Positions 8,574 to 18,590 are shown, counted from the first letter of the stretch. The stretch: 64,000 nucleotides of DNA from Eudoraea chungangensis (GCF_029360665.1 NZ_JARDUB010000003.1:62001-126000), one strand, 5' to 3'. Numbers and translations are program-made. Notes: a model not told the origin generated them from the letters alone.

Positions 8574-10343
8574 ATGCAAAACATAACTCGCTTATTTGAT
8601 TTTCCCTATTACCAGTTAGAAAAAAACAATCTGGAAGACTGTTTAGTGACAAAAAAAGATGGTCAGTGGATTAAAACTTCTACACAATCCTACTTGGATC
8701 AGGCAAATAAAATAAGCAGGGCACTTTTGCGCCTAGGGGTTAAGCCAAATGATAAAATTGCCCTTATCTCGATGACTAACAGAACGGAGTGGAACATAAT
8801 GGACATTGGGGTACTACAATTAGGAGCACAGAATGTCCCCATATATCCGACTATTTCTGAATCGGATTATGCCTATGTTCTCAACCATTCGGAATGTACT
8901 TATTGCTTTGTCTCTTGCGAAGAAGTGTACAACAAAGTAAAGTCGATAAAGGATCAGGTACCCAGCCTAAAAGAAATTTACTCCTTTGATAACCTGAATG
9001 AATGTAAAAATTGGAGTGAGGTATTGGCCTTAGGGGAAGACAATTCAAATCAGGATGAAGTAAAGGAATTGATGGCAGCAGTTCGACCTGAAGACTTGGC
9101 AACACTCATTTATACATCAGGAACTACGGGTACTCCTAAAGGCGTAATGCTATCCCATAAAAATGTGGTAAGTAATGCTTTGGAGAGTTCCAAAAGAATG
9201 CCGGTAGAAGCAGGATATAGAGCACTGAGTTTTCTCCCGGTATGTCATATCTATGAAAGGATGTTGATGTATCTATACCAATATTCTTCTGTTTCCATTT
9301 ATTTTGCGGAATCTTTGGAGACCATAAGTGAAAACTTGAAGGAAGTTAAACCCCATATAATGACGGCAGTGCCAAGATTGCTAGAAAAGGTGTATGATAA
9401 AATCATTGCCAAAGGGGCGGATCTTGGAGGTATAAAACAAGCCTTATTTTTTTGGGCCGTTAAAGTTGGGCTCAAATATGAACCATACGGGCAAAACGGA
9501 TGGTTTTATGAAAAAAAATTGGCACTTGCTCGTAAACTTATCTTTAGCAAATGGAAAGAAGGTTTAGGAGGAAACTTAAAACTGATCGCTTCAGGAAGTG
9601 CGGCTTTGCAATCAAGGTTAGCGCGGGTATTTAATGCTGCTGAAATGTGTGTCATGGAAGGCTACGGACTAACCGAAACCTCTCCTGTGGTTTCTGTAAA
9701 CGACATGCGAAATAAAGGTTTTAAAATTGGGACCGTAGGAAAATTAATTGGCAAAACAGAAGTAAAGATTGAAACCGACGGGGAAATATGCGTAAAGGGT
9801 CCTCAGGTAATGATGGGATATTATAAGGATCCTGAAAAGACTGCTGAGGTTATTAAAGATGGCTATTTCCATACGGGGGATATTGGAGAAATTGATGCAG
9901 AAGGGTTTTTAAAAATTACAGATCGTAAAAAGGAAATGTTTAAAACTTCTGGAGGGAAGTATGTGGCTCCTCAAGTTTTAGAGAACCGCTTTAAACAATC
10001 TCGCTTTATTGAACAAATAATGGTAATTGGAGAAGGAGAAAAAATGCCTGCTGCCTTCATTCAGCCTAATTTTGAATTTGTACAAGAATGGGGTAAAAGA
10101 CACAAACTAGACCTGGAAGATCCCGAAATTATTGCCAGGCATCCAAAGGTTATTGAACGTTTTCAGGAAGAAGTTGAGGCGGCGAACGAACAATTTGCCA
10201 AATGGGAAAAGGTAAAACAATTTCGCCTCACTCCTAGCGTCTGGTCCGTAGACGAGGGGCACCTTACCCCTACCATGAAATTAAGACGCAAGGTAATTAA
10301 GGATTTGTACAAAGACCTATATTCTCAAATATACGGGGCTTAA
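8574..10343 (+). CDS. Long-chain acyl-CoA synthetase (AMP-forming)
   Basis: The 589-residue enzyme activates free fatty acids to acyl-CoA through an acyl-adenylate. The ATP-binding P-loop is LIYTSGTTGTPKGVMLSHKN (about residues 177-196). Further adenylate-forming motifs are GYGLTETSP, the YFHTGDIGEID segment with the conserved Asp, and ITDRKKEMFKTSGGKYVAP with the catalytic-type Lys. Length and motifs fit the AMP-dependent FAA1/FadD15 group. It lies just before the MarR-controlled beta-oxidation genes and would supply their substrate. An imperfect copy of the regulator palindrome core overlaps its start codon (see findings). Confidence 0.92.
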   Translation: MQNITRLFDFPYYQLEKNNLEDCLVTKKDGQWIKTSTQSYLDQANKISRALLRLGVKPNDKIALISMTNRTEWNIMDIGVLQLGAQNVPIYPTISESDYAYVLNHSECTYCFVSCEEVYNKVKSIKDQVPSLKEIYSFDNLNECKNWSEVLALGEDNSNQDEVKELMAAVRPEDLATLIYTSGTTGTPKGVMLSHKNVVSNALESSKRMPVEAGYRALSFLPVCHIYERMLMYLYQYSSVSIYFAESLETISENLKEVKPHIMTAVPRLLEKVYDKIIAKGADLGGIKQALFFWAVKVGLKYEPYGQNGWFYEKKLALARKLIFSKWKEGLGGNLKLIASGSAALQSRLARVFNAAEMCVMEGYGLTETSPVVSVNDMRNKGFKIGTVGKLIGKTEVKIETDGEICVKGPQVMMGYYKDPEKTAEVIKDGYFHTGDIGEIDAEGFLKITDRKKEMFKTSGGKYVAPQVLENRFKQSRFIEQIMVIGEGEKMPAAFIQPNFEFVQEWGKRHKLDLEDPEIIARHPKVIERFQEEVEAANEQFAKWEKVKQFRLTPSVWSVDEGHLTPTMKLRRKVIKDLYKDLYSQIYGA

Positions 10344-10399
10344 TCATACGTCATCGTTAAGCAGCAACCTACCTTCCACATCCTTTTACTTCTTTTTTT

Positions 10400-10425
10400 A
10401 ATTTATTATGCATGCATAATAAATT
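10400..10425. promoter_or_regulatory. 26-bp perfect palindrome, probable MarR operator
   Basis: The 13-base half AATTTATTATGCA is followed immediately by its exact reverse complement TGCATAATAAATT. The centre is GCATGC. It lies 30 bases before the MarR start codon and covers the place where the -33 element and spacer of the promoter would be, with the -7 box just downstream. MarR dimers bind such palindromes, so self-repression of the operon is the simplest reading. The perfect symmetry is visible; the binding protein is inferred. Confidence 0.75.
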
Positions 10426-10429
10426 TTAT

Positions 10430-10437
10430 TATCTTTG
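10430..10437 (+). promoter_or_regulatory. -7 box of the MarR-fad operon promoter
   Basis: TATCTTTG is an exact TAnnTTTG box, 18 bases before the MarR start codon and 4 bases after the 26-bp palindrome. A repressor on the palindrome would exclude RNA polymerase. Confidence 0.65.
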
Positions 10438-10455
10438 GGAAGCTGAAAACCAAAC

Positions 10456-10920
10456 ATGAAGGATCAAACCATAGATTACGCCCTTAGAGCTACATGGCAA
10501 CTTGTTGCCAGAATGTACAACGAAGAAGCAAAGAATTTTGGCACTACCATGGCAGTTGGTTTTACTCTCCTGAGTATTGACCCCAAAACGGGAACGCCTT
10601 CCACTGCCTTAGGTCCAAAAATGGGAATGGAAGCCACTAGCTTGTCTAGAATTCTAAAAAGTATGGAGGAAAAAGAATTGATAATGAGAAAGCCAAATCC
10701 TGAGGATGGGCGAGGCGTACTCATTTTTCTAACCCCTTTTGGACTAGAAAAAAGAAAAGATTCTAAAGACGTGGTACTGCAATTTAATGAAATAGTAAAA
10801 AACAATGTTTCTGAGACGCATCTCGAGGGTTTTTTCCATGTAGTTGATACTATTCATGAACTAATTTCAGAAAAGAAAATATATCCTAAAGATTCAATTA
10901 ATAACAATCATTCAGAATGA
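10456..10920 (+). CDS. MarR family transcriptional regulator of the beta-oxidation operon
   Basis: The 154-residue protein has the winged helix-turn-helix of MarR repressors. The recognition region is MGMEATSLSRILKSMEEKELI (about residues 56-76) and the wing is RKPNPEDGRGVLIFLT (about 79-94), with helical dimer arms at both ends. It overlaps the following fadN-like gene by four bases (ATGA), so it is the first gene of the operon. It sits directly behind a 26-bp perfect palindrome and promoter box. By analogy with other fatty-acid regulators it probably binds acyl-CoA or a fatty acid and represses the operon. The ligand is not visible in the sequence. Confidence 0.9.
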   Translation: MKDQTIDYALRATWQLVARMYNEEAKNFGTTMAVGFTLLSIDPKTGTPSTALGPKMGMEATSLSRILKSMEEKELIMRKPNPEDGRGVLIFLTPFGLEKRKDSKDVVLQFNEIVKNNVSETHLEGFFHVVDTIHELISEKKIYPKDSINNNHSE

Positions 10921-13322
10921 ATAAACATATAAACAAGGTAGCGGTAATTGGTTCAGGAATCATGGGAAGTGGTATAGCCTGTCATTTTGCCAATATAGGT
11001 GTTGAAGTTTTATTACTAGACATAGTGCCTCGAGAAACTAATGAGAAAGAAGACAAAAAAGGATTAACTCTTCAGGATAAGGTGGTTAGAAATCGTTTAG
11101 TAAATGATTCATTAACTGCAGCCCTCAAGTCTAAGCCCTCTCCAATCTATCACAAGAATTTTGCAAAAAGAATCCTAACTGGAAATCTCGAAGATGATAT
11201 TGCAAAAGTCTCTGAAGTGGATTGGATTATCGAAGTAGTGGTAGAACGCTTGGACATAAAAAAATCTGTCTTTGAAAATTTAGAAAAGCACAGACGGCCC
11301 GGGACTCTCATCACCTCGAATACCTCTGGGATTCCCATTAAGTTTATGAGCGAAGGAAGAAGTGATGACTTTCAAAAGCATTTTTGTGGAACTCATTTCT
11401 TTAATCCAGCCAGATACCTAAAATTATTTGAAATTATTCCAGGACCAAATACTTCTAAAGAAGTTTTAGATTTTTTAAATGGTTATGGTGAGAAGTATTT
11501 AGGCAAAACTTCTGTGGTTGCAAAAGATACACCGGCTTTCATAGGAAATAGAATAGGTATTTTCAGTATTCAAAGTCTCTTCCATATGGTAAAAGAAATG
11601 GGACTTACGGTAGAAGAAGTAGATAAGTTAACAGGACCGGTCATTGGCCGTCCTAAATCCGCTACTTTTAGAACAGTTGATGTGGTAGGCTTAGACACTT
11701 TAGTTCATGTTGCTAATGGCATTGCTGAAAACTGTCCCCAGGATGAACGTCACGAACTTTTCAAACTCCCTGCCTTTATAAATACTATGAATCAGAATAA
11801 GTGGCTGGGTAGTAAAACTGGGCAGGGTTTCTATAAAAAGGTTAAAAACGAAAAAGGAAAAAGTGAAATTCTGACTTTAGATTTAGATAGTATGGACTAT
11901 CGAAAATCTAAAAAAGCAAGCTTTGCAACTCTAGAGCTTACCAAACCCATAGACAATGTAATTGATAGGTTTAAAATCTTGGTTAATGGGAAAGATAAAG
12001 CAGGATTGTTTTATAGAAAGACTTTAGCCGCCCTGTTTGCCTATGTGTCTAATAGAATCCCAGAAATAACGGATGAATTATATAAGATCGACGATGCCAT
12101 GAAAGCTGGCTTCGGTTGGGAACATGGGCCTTTCCAAATTTGGGATGAAATCGGTATAGAAAGGGGATTAGAATTGATAAAAGAGGAAGGCCTACAAGCT
12201 GCAGATTGGATAGCAGAGTTAGTAGAATCCGGGATCTCAACATTCTATTCCGTCCGTGAAGGAGCTACCTATTATTATGATATTCCAGCCAAAGACATGA
12301 CCAAAATTCCAGGTCAAGATGCCTTTATTATATTGGATAACATTAGAAAATCTAAAGAAGTATTTAAGAATTCGGGAGTGGTCGTTGAGGATTTAGGTGA
12401 TGGTGTCTTAAATGTGGAGTTTCAGTCAAAAATGAATACGATTGGGGGTGATGTATTGGCTGGATTAAACAAAGCAGTTGATATAGCTGAAAAAGATTTT
12501 CAGGGACTTGTAGTAGGAAATCAGGCGGCGAATTTCTCCGTAGGTGCAAATATAGCAATGATATTTATGATGGCCGTGGAACAGGAGTACGACGAGCTGA
12601 GCATGGCTATCAAAATGTTTCAGGATACCATGATGCGTATGCGATATTCCTCTATTCCCACAGTCTCCGCCCCTCATGGCATGTGTTTGGGAGGAGGGTG
12701 TGAATTATCACTTCATGCAGATAAGGTAGTAGCGGCGTCAGAAACCTATATTGGCCTTGTTGAATTTGGCGTTGGAGTTATACCCGGTGGAGGAGGATCC
12801 AAAGAAATGGCATTAAGAGCTTCCGATATTTTCAAAAAAAATGACGTAGAACTCAACGTCCTGCAAGAATACTTTTTAACTATCGGAATGGCGAAAGTAT
12901 CTACCTCAGCCTATGAAGCATATGATTTAGGAATACTCCAAAAAGGCAAAGACATCGTTGTTGTTAACAAAGACAGACAACTCGCTACAGCTAAAAATTA
13001 TGCCAGAATTATGGCCGAAAACGGATACACAAGGCCAATAGCACGAAAAGACGTAAAAGTTCTGGGAAAACAAGCTTTGGGAATGTTCCTTGTTGGAACA
13101 GATTCTATGGAGGCCGGACATTATATCAGTGAACACGACAAAAAAATTGCGAACAAGTTGGCCTATGTAATGGCAGGTGGCGATTTGTCTGAAGCGAGTA
13201 TGGTTAGTGAACAGTACTTGCTCGACTTAGAAAGAGAAGCATTTCTCTCCTTGTGTACGGAGCGAAAAACCTTAGAAAGAATACAGCATATGTTAAAAAC
13301 TGGGAAACCATTAAGAAACTAA
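10917..13322 (+). CDS. fadN: 3-hydroxyacyl-CoA dehydrogenase / enoyl-CoA hydratase, FadN type
   Basis: The 801-residue bifunctional enzyme performs hydration and NAD-dependent oxidation in fatty-acid beta-oxidation. The dehydrogenase comes first: NAD loop GSGIMGSGIACHFAN at residues 12-26, and the HFFNPARYLKLFEIIPG segment with the catalytic-type His. The enoyl-CoA hydratase/isomerase domain comes last, with GMCLGGGCELSLHAD and VEFGVGVIPGGGG near residues 588-625. This order is reversed compared with E. coli FadB but matches Bacillus FadN, and the following thiolase and acyl-CoA dehydrogenase genes repeat the fadN-fadA-fadE order. It overlaps the MarR gene by four bases. Confidence 0.92.
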   Translation: MNKHINKVAVIGSGIMGSGIACHFANIGVEVLLLDIVPRETNEKEDKKGLTLQDKVVRNRLVNDSLTAALKSKPSPIYHKNFAKRILTGNLEDDIAKVSEVDWIIEVVVERLDIKKSVFENLEKHRRPGTLITSNTSGIPIKFMSEGRSDDFQKHFCGTHFFNPARYLKLFEIIPGPNTSKEVLDFLNGYGEKYLGKTSVVAKDTPAFIGNRIGIFSIQSLFHMVKEMGLTVEEVDKLTGPVIGRPKSATFRTVDVVGLDTLVHVANGIAENCPQDERHELFKLPAFINTMNQNKWLGSKTGQGFYKKVKNEKGKSEILTLDLDSMDYRKSKKASFATLELTKPIDNVIDRFKILVNGKDKAGLFYRKTLAALFAYVSNRIPEITDELYKIDDAMKAGFGWEHGPFQIWDEIGIERGLELIKEEGLQAADWIAELVESGISTFYSVREGATYYYDIPAKDMTKIPGQDAFIILDNIRKSKEVFKNSGVVVEDLGDGVLNVEFQSKMNTIGGDVLAGLNKAVDIAEKDFQGLVVGNQAANFSVGANIAMIFMMAVEQEYDELSMAIKMFQDTMMRMRYSSIPTVSAPHGMCLGGGCELSLHADKVVAASETYIGLVEFGVGVIPGGGGSKEMALRASDIFKKNDVELNVLQEYFLTIGMAKVSTSAYEAYDLGILQKGKDIVVVNKDRQLATAKNYARIMAENGYTRPIARKDVKVLGKQALGMFLVGTDSMEAGHYISEHDKKIANKLAYVMAGGDLSEASMVSEQYLLDLEREAFLSLCTERKTLERIQHMLKTGKPLRN

Positions 13323-13327
13323 ATAAA

Positions 13328-14518
13328 ATGAAAACAGCATATATAGTAAAAGCATATCGAACCGCAGTAGGTAAAGCACCAAGGGGGTTATTTCGTTTCA
13401 AAAGACCGGATGAATTGGCTGCCGAGACAATAGCCTATATGATGAATGAACTGCCTAATTTGGATAAAAAAAGAATCGATGACGTTATCGTGGGTAATGC
13501 TATGCCAGAGGCTGAACAAGGTCTTAATATGGCACGTCTTATTTCATTAATGGGCTTAGAAATTGATGATGTTCCCGGAGTTACCGTAAATCGCTATTGC
13601 GCTTCCGGCATAGAAACTATTGGAATTGCCACTGCAAAAATCCAGGCAGGTATGGCCGAATGTATTGTTGCAGGCGGAGCAGAAAGCATGAGCTATATTC
13701 CTATGGGGGGGTATAAGCCAACACCTGATTATGAAGTGGCAAAGAAGGGGAATGAAGACTACTATTGGGGCATGGGACTAACTGCAGAGGCCGTAGCCGA
13801 ACAATTTAAAGTATCGAGAGAAGATCAGGATATGTTTGCCTACAATTCCCACATGAAAGCGCTAAGTGCGCAAAAGGAAGATCGATTTAAAGAACAGATT
13901 GTACCCATTACTGTAGAGCATACTTTTATAAACACCGCAGGTAAAAAAGAGACTTCTAACTATACTGTGGCCAAGGATGAAGGCCCCAGAGCAGATACCT
14001 CTAAGGAAGTTTTGGCCAAACTTAGACCAGTATTTGCAGCCAACGGATCGGTTACCGCGGGTAATTCTTCTCAGATGAGCGATGGTGCTGCATTTGTTAT
14101 GGTAATGAGTGAAGACATGGTGAAAGAATTGAACCTGGAACCGATTGCGAGACTTGTAAATTATGCAGCAGCTGGTGTAGAACCACGTATCATGGGTATA
14201 GGGCCTGTAAAAGCAATCCCAAAGGCACTAAAGCAAGCTGATCTGCAACAAAAGGATATTGAACTGATAGAATTAAACGAAGCATTTGCATCCCAATCTC
14301 TGGCAGTTATGCGCGAGCTAGACTTAAATCCGGAGCTAGTTAATGTTAATGGAGGAGCCATAGCACTAGGGCACCCACTAGGATGTACGGGCGCAAAACT
14401 ATCCGTTCAACTATTTGATGAAATGCGAAAACGTAAGATGCAAAATAAGTACGGTATGGTAACGATGTGCGTAGGCACAGGACAAGGGGCAGCCGGAATT
14501 TTTGAATTTTTGAATTAA
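13328..14518 (+). CDS. fadA: Acetyl-CoA acyltransferase (thiolase)
   Basis: The 396-residue thiolase splits 3-ketoacyl-CoA into acetyl-CoA and a shortened acyl-CoA. Cys91 in NRYCASGIETI is the acyl-accepting nucleophile, His349 is in GGAIALGHPLGCTGA, and the proton-relay Cys381 is in CVGTGQGAAGIFE. ATG at 13328 is the right start: it gives the canonical MKTAYIVKAYRTAVG beginning, whereas a longer frame from 13253 would run back into the upstream gene. It starts 5 bases after the fadN-like stop, within the same operon. Confidence 0.94.
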   Translation: MKTAYIVKAYRTAVGKAPRGLFRFKRPDELAAETIAYMMNELPNLDKKRIDDVIVGNAMPEAEQGLNMARLISLMGLEIDDVPGVTVNRYCASGIETIGIATAKIQAGMAECIVAGGAESMSYIPMGGYKPTPDYEVAKKGNEDYYWGMGLTAEAVAEQFKVSREDQDMFAYNSHMKALSAQKEDRFKEQIVPITVEHTFINTAGKKETSNYTVAKDEGPRADTSKEVLAKLRPVFAANGSVTAGNSSQMSDGAAFVMVMSEDMVKELNLEPIARLVNYAAAGVEPRIMGIGPVKAIPKALKQADLQQKDIELIELNEAFASQSLAVMRELDLNPELVNVNGGAIALGHPLGCTGAKLSVQLFDEMRKRKMQNKYGMVTMCVGTGQGAAGIFEFLN

Positions 14519-14531
14519 AAAAAAGAAAACT

Positions 14532-16343
14532 ATGAGTACAATTACCGAAAACAAAGAAATTCTAAGGGGGGGACAGTTTCTGGTTAAAACAACACAACCA
14601 GAGGACATATTTACCCTAGAGGATCTGAATGAAGAGCAAAAAATGATGCGTGATAGCACTAAAGAGTTTGTAGACAGAGAACTCTGGGCGCATTGGGAAA
14701 GGTTTGAGAAAAAAGACTACGCATTTACCGAAGAAACAATGCGAAAGGCTGGGGAACTGGGTCTGTTAAGTGTAGCAATACCAGAAGCATACGGAGGTAT
14801 GGGTATGGGCTTTGTTTCTACCATGTTGGTATGTGACTATATCTCAGGAGCCACGGGTTCTTTTAGCACAGCTTTTGGAGCACATACAGGAATTGGCACT
14901 ATGCCAATTACACTATATGGAAATGAAGAACAAAAAAATAAGTATGTTCCCAAATTGGCGAGTGGTGAATGGTTTGGAGCGTATTGTCTAACCGAACCAG
15001 GAGCAGGTTCCGATGCAAATTCCGGAAAAACTAAGGCAGTTCTTAGCGAGGATGGAAAACACTACCTAATTAGTGGACAAAAAATGTGGATTTCAAATGC
15101 AGGGTTCTGTAAATTATTTATAGTCTTTGCTCGTATTGAGGACGATAAAAATATTACAGGTTTTATTGTAGAAAATGATCCGTCAAATGGAATTTCGCTC
15201 GGAGATGAAGAACATAAATTGGGGATTCACTCCTCTTCTACCAGACAGGTGTTTTTTAATGAAACTAAAGTCCCTGTGGAGAATATGCTATCCGAAAGGG
15301 GAAATGGCTTTAAAATTGCTATGAATGCTTTAAATATTGGTAGAATTAAATTAGCAGCCGCCTGCCTTGAAGCCCAAAGACGTGTTGTAGGGGAAGCGGT
15401 AAAATATGCTACTGAAAGAAAGCAGTTTAAGACACCCATTATAGATTTTGGAGCCATTAAATGGAAAATAGCCCAAATGGCGACAAACGCCTATGCTGGT
15501 GAATCTGCGTCCTACAGAGCCGCAAAGAATATTGAAGATAGGATTGCGCTACGTCTAGAAGCAGGAAATTCGCATCAGGAAGCAGAGTTAAAAGGCGTAG
15601 AGGAATATGCCATTGAATGTTCTATTTTAAAAGTTGCAGTTTCCGAAGACGTACAAGAAACTACGGATGAAGGTATTCAGATTTTTGGAGGTATGGGCTT
15701 TAGTGCCGATGCCCCAATGGAATCTGCCTGGAGAGATGCAAGAATTGCAAGAATTTATGAAGGCACCAATGAAATTAATAGAATGCTTGCCGTTGGTATG
15801 CTGGTAAAAAAAGCAATGAGAGGCCATGTAGACCTCCTTGGACCAGCTACTGCAGTAGGAGAAGAATTAATGGGTATTCCTTCTTTTGAGACACCAGATT
15901 ATTCGGTCTTATTTTCTGAGGAAAATGAAATGATAGCTAAGCTGAAAAAGGCCTTTTTGATGATTGCAGGGAGCGCTGTTCAGAAGTTTGGAACAGAATT
16001 AGAACAACACCAACAAATCTTAATGTCGGCCTCTGATATACTAATTGAGGTCTATATGGCCGAATCTACTATCCTCAGAGCGGAAAAGAATGCAAAACGT
16101 TTCGGAGAGGAGACACAAGAGGTGCAAATTGCTATGGCACGATTATATTTATACAACGCTGTAGACATTGTCATAAGAAAGGGTAAAGAAGCGATTGTAT
16201 CCTTTACAGAAGGGGATGAACAACGATTAATGCTTATGGGGCTAAAACGTTTTACAAAATATACGAATATACCCAATGTAGCTAGTTTGAGAGAGCTCAT
16301 TGCGGATAAAATTGCTGCTGAAAAAGGATATACTTTTGACTAA
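14532..16343 (+). CDS. fadE: Acyl-CoA dehydrogenase, FadE type
   Basis: The 603-residue flavoenzyme catalyses the first oxidation of acyl-CoA in beta-oxidation. The FAD/substrate segment [18 protein letters not shown] lies at about residues 153-170, and the catalytic base is Glu410 in [13 protein letters not shown]. It is about 200 residues longer than the short acyl-CoA dehydrogenases. The extra C-terminal helical domain is as in the approximately 600-residue FadE of Bacillus-type fadNAE operons. It begins 13 bases after the thiolase stop and is the last gene of the operon, before a strong hairpin terminator. Confidence 0.94.
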   Translation: MSTITENKEILRGGQFLVKTTQPEDIFTLEDLNEEQKMMRDSTKEFVDRELWAHWERFEKKDYAFTEETMRKAGELGLLSVAIPEAYGGMGMGFVSTMLVCDYISGATGSFSTAFGAHTGIGTMPITLYGNEEQKNKYVPKLASGEWFGAYCLTEPGAGSDANSGKTKAVLSEDGKHYLISGQKMWISNAGFCKLFIVFARIEDDKNITGFIVENDPSNGISLGDEEHKLGIHSSSTRQVFFNETKVPVENMLSERGNGFKIAMNALNIGRIKLAAACLEAQRRVVGEAVKYATERKQFKTPIIDFGAIKWKIAQMATNAYAGESASYRAAKNIEDRIALRLEAGNSHQEAELKGVEEYAIECSILKVAVSEDVQETTDEGIQIFGGMGFSADAPMESAWRDARIARIYEGTNEINRMLAVGMLVKKAMRGHVDLLGPATAVGEELMGIPSFETPDYSVLFSEENEMIAKLKKAFLMIAGSAVQKFGTELEQHQQILMSASDILIEVYMAESTILRAEKNAKRFGEETQEVQIAMARLYLYNAVDIVIRKGKEAIVSFTEGDEQRLMLMGLKRFTKYTNIPNVASLRELIADKIAAEKGYTFD

Positions 16344-16366
16344 TCATTATTAGCTTTAATGATCTA

Positions 16367-16398
16367 AAAAAAACCGCTCTAAATGGAGCGGTTTTTAT
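16367..16398. terminator. Bidirectional rho-independent terminator
   Basis: AAACCGCTC (16371-16379) pairs with GAGCGGTTT (16386-16394) over nine bases with a six-base loop. A runs lie before it and T runs after it. It sits between the convergent fadE and M49 peptidase genes and can stop transcription from both sides. Confidence 0.9.
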
Positions 16399-16424
16399 TT
16401 TATCACTGAACAAAAGAACTTTTT

Positions 16425-18446
16425 TTAATCTAAAAAACTGTAGTTCTTGGCATAGTGCAGCATTTGTTCTTCAAAAGTTTCCGCAAACTCTAATCGAATA
16501 TCCGTTATTTCGCCTTCCTCATTAATAATTGGTTTAATGACAGGGTTTACAAAACCTGAATAAGCAGCCGATTTAAATTGGGAGTTCCTGTCTAATACTT
16601 CAGCGTGTATACGCTGATCAACCTTTACACCATAATTCTCTACAAGTTCTTGTGCCGCTTCAAAATCTCCTTCAGACTTAATACGTTGTGTTTCCCTAAG
16701 AAGTTCTCCAAATAACTCCCTCAACCTTGCATAATCATTTATATTATAATATGTCTTTCCATCTCTGCTCACTCTTTCAATTACATTTTCTGGCGCCCCT
16801 TTTTCAAAAACCCATTCGGAAACCCACTTTCTGTTAACCATATGGTCTTCTTCTATGTCGTCGCCAAGTTCTATTCTTACCAATTGCGTTAACATCCCAT
16901 TTCTAATATACCCGTCATAAGAAGCCTTACCTACTTCTTCCCAGTTTTCTACAAGACCTAATTCTTCCAGTTTTGGATCCATAATAAAATATAATCCTAC
17001 GAGGTCCGCTCTTCCTTCCTCTAAGGTAGACCTGTAGTTTTTGAGTGTTTCTTTTGGTTGCCCTACCCCGTCGTTAATCACTCCAGAGGCATGTCCTACA
17101 ACCTCATGCAAGGCTGTGTGTAACTTATCAGCCAGTTTTCCATGTGCTAGTTCTAATCGTATCTCTTCTTCGTCGTTAGCATATTCTTTTAGTCTACCAC
17201 TTCCTCCGGCATTATTAGAAGCATCAATAATATTACCCAGTGACACGGATTTACTTCCATGCCTTTGTCTGATCCAATTATTATTTGGCAAATTTACCCC
17301 AATTGGCGTGCTTGGAGACGCATCACCTGCTTCTCCGGCAACATTTATAGTTTTGTATGAAACCCCGGTTACATTTTTCTTTTTATGCGCATCCTGAATA
17401 GTGCTATTGTCTTCAAACCATTGGGTGTTTTTTGATAAAACAGCCATTTTTCTAGACATATCAAAATCGGTAATTTGAATGATACTCTCATACGATCCTC
17501 TATAAGCCTTCGGGTCATTGTATACTTCAATAAATCCATTAATCCAATCTATATTACCTTCGGTTGAAGTTACCCATTCTATACAGTATTCATCCCACGT
17601 ATCTAAGCTTCCTGTACTGTAATACTCAATTAGCAATTCCAAAGACTTGGCTTGCTGTTCATTCTCTGCTACCCCTTTGGCTTTTTCTAACCAACCAATA
17701 ATCTGGTCTATTGCCTCGCCATACATGCCCCCAGACTTCCATACTTTTTCAACAAGAATGCCATTTTCTCTAACTAATTTAGAGTTTAATCCGGCCTCAA
17801 TTGGTCTTCCCTCTGGCCCCTTATAGGCCTTCTTATAAAAAGCTTCTACCTCAGCATCTGTAATATCGGGATCATAAAAGTTAATCGCCGAAGAGGCAAT
17901 ATTATCTACTCCCTTCTTTTTGTTAACTTTCTTGAGATCTTTTTCATTAAAAATTACCTCAAATGCTTCTCCCACTAAAACAGTATTAGTTTCTGTTAAT
18001 AATTGCTTTAAATATTCCGCACCAAACCCAGGATTAATTTTGTCATTGGAATAATGGTGATGAATTCCATTAGAAAACCAAAGTCTTTTTAAATAGACTT
18101 CAAAAGCCTTCCAGGCCTCTGTTGTTGTATCACCCTGATAATTACGGTAAACATTCTCTAAGGCTTTTCTTATTTCCAAGTTATATCGGTAATTCTGATC
18201 CCACATAATATCCCGACCTGCTAATCCTGCCTGTGTAAGGTAGTAAACCAGCTCTTTTTGTTTTAAACTTAATTCTTCAAAACCAGGAATATCGTATCGG
18301 AGAATTCTCAGATCTGCAAATTGATCAACCTTATATTCAAACTCTTGGGCATACTCTTTATCTGTTACAACTACTTCAGATTCCTCCTTACAGCTAATAG
18401 CAATACCTAGAAAAAGGATCAAACTGAGGGCAAAAAATTTCTTCAT
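16425..18446 (-). CDS. Dipeptidyl-peptidase III family (M49) lipoprotein
   Basis: The 673-residue zinc peptidase has the M49 signature. HEVVGH begins at His447 (the family has HEXXGH, one residue longer than ordinary HEXXH motifs), and the glutamates of EEGRAD are at 476-477. A lipoprotein signal ends at Cys19 (LGIAISC), so it is probably exported and lipid-anchored, unlike cytosolic eukaryotic DPP III. It should remove dipeptides from the N-terminus of short peptides. Such genes are sometimes mislabelled dihydrofolate reductase in Bacteroidota. It is transcribed alone and is convergent with the fad operon. Confidence 0.9.
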   Translation of the reverse strand: MKKFFALSLILFLGIAISCKEESEVVVTDKEYAQEFEYKVDQFADLRILRYDIPGFEELSLKQKELVYYLTQAGLAGRDIMWDQNYRYNLEIRKALENVYRNYQGDTTTEAWKAFEVYLKRLWFSNGIHHHYSNDKINPGFGAEYLKQLLTETNTVLVGEAFEVIFNEKDLKKVNKKKGVDNIASSAINFYDPDITDAEVEAFYKKAYKGPEGRPIEAGLNSKLVRENGILVEKVWKSGGMYGEAIDQIIGWLEKAKGVAENEQQAKSLELLIEYYSTGSLDTWDEYCIEWVTSTEGNIDWINGFIEVYNDPKAYRGSYESIIQITDFDMSRKMAVLSKNTQWFEDNSTIQDAHKKKNVTGVSYKTINVAGEAGDASPSTPIGVNLPNNNWIRQRHGSKSVSLGNIIDASNNAGGSGRLKEYANDEEEIRLELAHGKLADKLHTALHEVVGHASGVINDGVGQPKETLKNYRSTLEEGRADLVGLYFIMDPKLEELGLVENWEEVGKASYDGYIRNGMLTQLVRIELGDDIEEDHMVNRKWVSEWVFEKGAPENVIERVSRDGKTYYNINDYARLRELFGELLRETQRIKSEGDFEAAQELVENYGVKVDQRIHAEVLDRNSQFKSAAYSGFVNPVIKPIINEEGEITDIRLEFAETFEEQMLHYAKNYSFLD

Positions 18447-18552
18447 AATACATCATTAATTGAGCTTGTAAAATTAACAAAAGCAAAGGCCTTAATAGCA
18501 ATATAAATTCAAAATTTTAAATTTTCCCATTTTTATTATTCAAAAATAGTCC

Positions 18553-18560
18553 TAGGTTTG
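18553..18560 (+). promoter_or_regulatory. -7 promoter box that argues for the downstream start of the PLP decarboxylase
   Basis: TAGGTTTG is an exact TAnnTTTG box, with TTTT at 18530-18533 nineteen bases upstream. The TTG at 18558 that could open the next reading frame lies inside this box. Transcription would begin near 18567, leaving ATG at 18591 as the usable start. Confidence 0.55.
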
Positions 18561-18590
18561 TTTAGTACAACAGAAGACTTTGACGGACAA

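Noticed and set aside
13253-13327. Upstream extension of the thiolase frame
   Set aside because: It runs 70 bases into the end of the fadN-like gene and adds residues unlike the thiolase start; ATG 13328 gives the canonical beginning.
17041-17397. 118-residue open frame antisense to the M49 peptidase
   Set aside because: It overlaps the HEVVGH region of a clear gene; the low-complexity Ser/Pro/Leu content is typical of a shadow frame.
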